Assembly: GCA_030549175.1 (NCBI GenBank)
Contig: JAUKUA010000007.1
Coordinates: 1,116,001-1,180,000, forward strand
Source of the DNA: Lasiosphaeris hirsuta
Taxonomy: Eukaryota; Ascomycota; Sordariomycetes; Sordariales; Lasiosphaeriaceae
Length of the DNA stretch: 64,000 nt
Direction: 5' to 3'
In this document: in pieces, positions 62,283 to 64,000 of the stretch
Layout of the letters: every line of letters starts with the position of its first letter
How positions within the stretch are numbered: position 1 is the first letter of the stretch
The notes under the pieces: generated by a model
Databases searched by the model: none
What the model saw: the letters and a program-made list of their open reading frames with translations, nothing else
What the model was told of the DNA's origin: nothing
Position numbers and translations under genes: made by a program

Positions 62283-62795
62283 AGATTAAGTTTCCGAACG
62301 CTCAAAGGCCATACCAGCTCTGTATACTCGGTAACATTCTTATCTGATAGCTAGTACCTTACATTAGGCTCGGGGGATAAAACTATAAGGATCTAAGATG
62401 TTACCACTAGCTAGTGCCTCTAGACCTAGGAAGGCTATACTAGCTTCGTAAACTCGGCAGCATTCTCACCTGACAGCTAGTACCTTACATTAGACTCGGA
62501 GGATAAAACTATAAGGATCTAGGATGTTACCACTAACCAGTGCCTCCAGACTTAAGAAGGCTATACTAGCTTCGTAAACTCGGTAGCATTCTTACCTAAC
62601 AGCTAACACCTTATATCAAGCTCGGAGGATAAAACTATAAGGATCTAAGATGTTACCACTAGCTAGTACCTCCAGACCTAGGAAGGCTATACCAGCTTTG
62701 AATTGTTGGTAGCATTCTCACCTGACGGCCAGCACCTTGCATTAGGCTCAATGGATAAAACTATAAGGATCTGTGATATATTTTCCCTCGAACGG
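62283..62795 (+). pseudogene. WD40 repeats of a decayed HET-E/NWD-type NLR-like gene
   Basis: Four copies of a 126-bp unit (42 codons) read as WD40 repeats on the plus strand. DKTIRI codons start at 62376, 62502, 62628 and 62754. Each unit has the pattern LKGHTSSVYSV..F..DS-YL..GS then DKTIRI-DVTTS-CL-T, with the WD tryptophan now TAA/TAG and the Gln and Trp codons likewise lost; the last copy keeps AFSPDGQHLALGSMDKTIRI. All damage fits C-to-T change on either strand. Near-identical 42-residue WD40 repeats are the hallmark of fungal HET-D/E-type NACHT-WD40 immune-like receptors, so that family is inferred; single-copy WD40 proteins have divergent repeats. The start and effector domains are not recognisable. 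Confidence 0.82.
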
Positions 62796-63600
62796 TGAGA
62801 TTATTTAGGTTAAAGTCAGGTTCCCTTTTTTTCAGTGTGGATGTTTTGTTATGCGGAGTATATATCGTTGCTAGTTAGGTATGGAGGTCCTATAATTCGC
62901 TCCCTTATCAAACCGGTGGGCATTCGTCAGCAAGCTAGGCCGCGAAGCATGTAAACGAGCGCTAAATAAAGCAGGAAAGAGAGATATTGAGACATCTGTC
63001 GTATATCTTACAGTTTACCCTCGGCTCACCCTGACTAGTAGGCCTAGTTAAGCCCAAGTAACTCTAAACATATATGCCATGGATTGCCTAAGGGCCCTAG
63101 ACCAGTTGCCCACAACTAGATAGATTGGCTCAACTCTTAGCTTCAGAGAGAGCCAAGGGAGCCACAATCAGCACCAATCCTCACCTCTTTGCAGCAGATC
63201 GCCAAATTCGTGATACTACGCTACAACGGGAGCTACAACGGGAGCTACAACGGGACATGGGCCGTCGTGTCACGAGCCTAATTCAGTTGCGCCTGAACCA
63301 CTGTTCTTTCTTTCTTTCTTTTTTTTAAAATTTTTTTTTTAAGAAACCCTATTGCCTATGTACAAACTCATATCTACCCTCCGCCCATCCCCCCTTGCTA
63401 TGAAACGGGGATGGTTCACATCGCTCAGCATGGCTCCCGAACCCCTCATCTTAGGAAGCAATCTCTTGCCTCATCTCCTTACATTATAGAGCCGGTGGCG
63501 TCTGGCAAAGTTGGGAAGCTCAAATACCCAACATCTCTCCACTAAAGGCAACGCCCAGTATCCTTACAACACCAGGAACCTTTCATCTGTATAGACTCCC
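62796..63600. other. Intergenic region with simple repeats
   Basis: No gene is supported. A 12-bp unit (CTACAACGGGAG) is repeated about three times at 63222-63256. It makes the open frame 63125-63328 look protein-like (QRELQREL) without real support. A pyrimidine and T-rich run (TTCTTTCTTTC then T-tracts) lies at 63305-63341. GC content returns to normal from about 63350. Confidence 0.5.
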
Positions 63601-64000
63601 TTACGCGTTCGAAATGGCGATATTTTCGACCACACGTTTCACCGTTCTCACCTTCTAACAAATCCGCATCGCTTCCTCTGCCTCGGTTGTATTCCTAGTC
63701 CCTGAAGACAGCTACATCATAACCTCCGCATGCACTAGGGGCTCGATAACCCAGTCGCTGATAGCGCTAATACTTGCGTCCTGGCTTTGGTTGATAGCAT
63801 ATGCGTAGACGAGCGGGAGCAACGTGTCAATCGGAAAGATGAGGCTGTCGCATGACGTGCGGTGCGCGATGCTCCGAATCTGATTGGTGACGGACTTATA
63901 GGATAACGGAGGCTCGCAGGTGGGAACTGGGACGTTGGCGGGGAGTGGATCCCTCGCTTGGTGCAAGAGGTATACTGAGAGCCACATCTACTATAACAAC
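63601..64000 (-). pseudogene. C-terminal part of a gene broken by TAG codons; possibly Nup155/Nup170-type nucleoporin
   Basis: One minus-strand frame runs from the window edge to TAA at 63601-63603. It is interrupted only by TAG: two adjacent just before the ATG at 63987, then at 63712-63714 and 63655-63657. The open piece 63712-63987 reads WLSVYLLHQARDPLPANVP, SVTNQIRSIAHRT, LIFPIDTLLPLVYAYA and SDWVIEPLVHAEV. After the first stop the frame continues TEAEEAMRIC and, after the second, KVRTVKRVVENIAIS. TAG-only interruptions fit C-to-T change of CAG or G-to-A change of TGG, as expected from RIP leaking out of the repeats. The hydrophobic FPxDxLLPxxxxYA pattern recalls the C-terminus of Nup155/Nup170, a weak guess. 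Alternatively the upstream stops mark an intron acceptor. Confidence 0.45.

Noticed and set aside
63125..63328. 67-codon frame with QRELQREL
   Set aside because: Produced by a 12-bp tandem repeat and a T-rich tract; no homology pattern or start context.
1..64000. tRNA, rRNA and CRISPR features
   Set aside because: No cloverleaf-like segment, ribosomal sequence or spaced direct-repeat array was seen on either strand; the only tandem arrays are the WD40-coding 126-bp units, the 67-bp leader pair and simple repeats.

Overview
The window comes from a filamentous ascomycete (Pezizomycotina). The evidence is a short GT..AG intron, small fungal-style genes, chromoviral, copia and pogo/Fot1-type transposons, and long AT-rich tracts in which transposon reading frames are broken almost only by TAA and TAG. 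That pattern, with CA changed to TA on both strands, is the signature of repeat-induced point mutation (RIP). The window is a gene-containing left edge (1-2733), a nested transposon block of about 57 kb (about 2980-62300), and a partly decayed right edge (62283-64000).

Left edge: the C-terminus of a Rad5/HLTF-like SNF2 ATPase (1-265), a small secreted double-psi beta-barrel (RlpA/expansin-like) protein with a Kex2-type site (890-1333), and a fungal protein of unknown function (1885-2733).

Transposon block: two Ty3/gypsy chromovirus families dominate. Family L has LTRs of about 1.33 kb (TGTCACACTGG...CCTGTGTCACA in element sense), a CCHC gag, PR-RT-RH-IN, a C-terminal chromodomain, and a start of the internal region that matches a Tf1/sushi-type self-priming site. 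Family S has 234-bp LTRs (TGTTACG...CGTAGCA), a tRNA-type primer site, a C2H2-like finger in gag, a chromodomain, and an extra third frame of about 550 codons after pol. Two full-length S elements lie in opposite orientation (13495-23160 + and 36021-45690 -). One full-length L element (25125-33837, -) sits inside an S pol fragment with a CCTTC duplication. A second L element carries the inverted S element inside it. Further right are two pogo-type elements (50511-52280 + and 54610-56466 -), an internally deleted Ty1/copia element (52454-54384, -), a solo copia LTR, and S fragments. Three solo L LTRs have perfect 5-bp target duplications (GGTGT, GCCAC, GGATG). The two least mutated ones bracket the block.

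Right edge: an unidentified decayed region (57606-60078), RIP-damaged WD40 repeats of 126 bp that probably come from a HET-E/NWD-type NLR (62283-62795), and a minus-strand frame at the edge whose interruptions are all TAG (63601-64000).

No gene inside the block looks functional. Its interest lies in the element designs, the nesting order, and several flank mismatches that imply ectopic recombination between copies.
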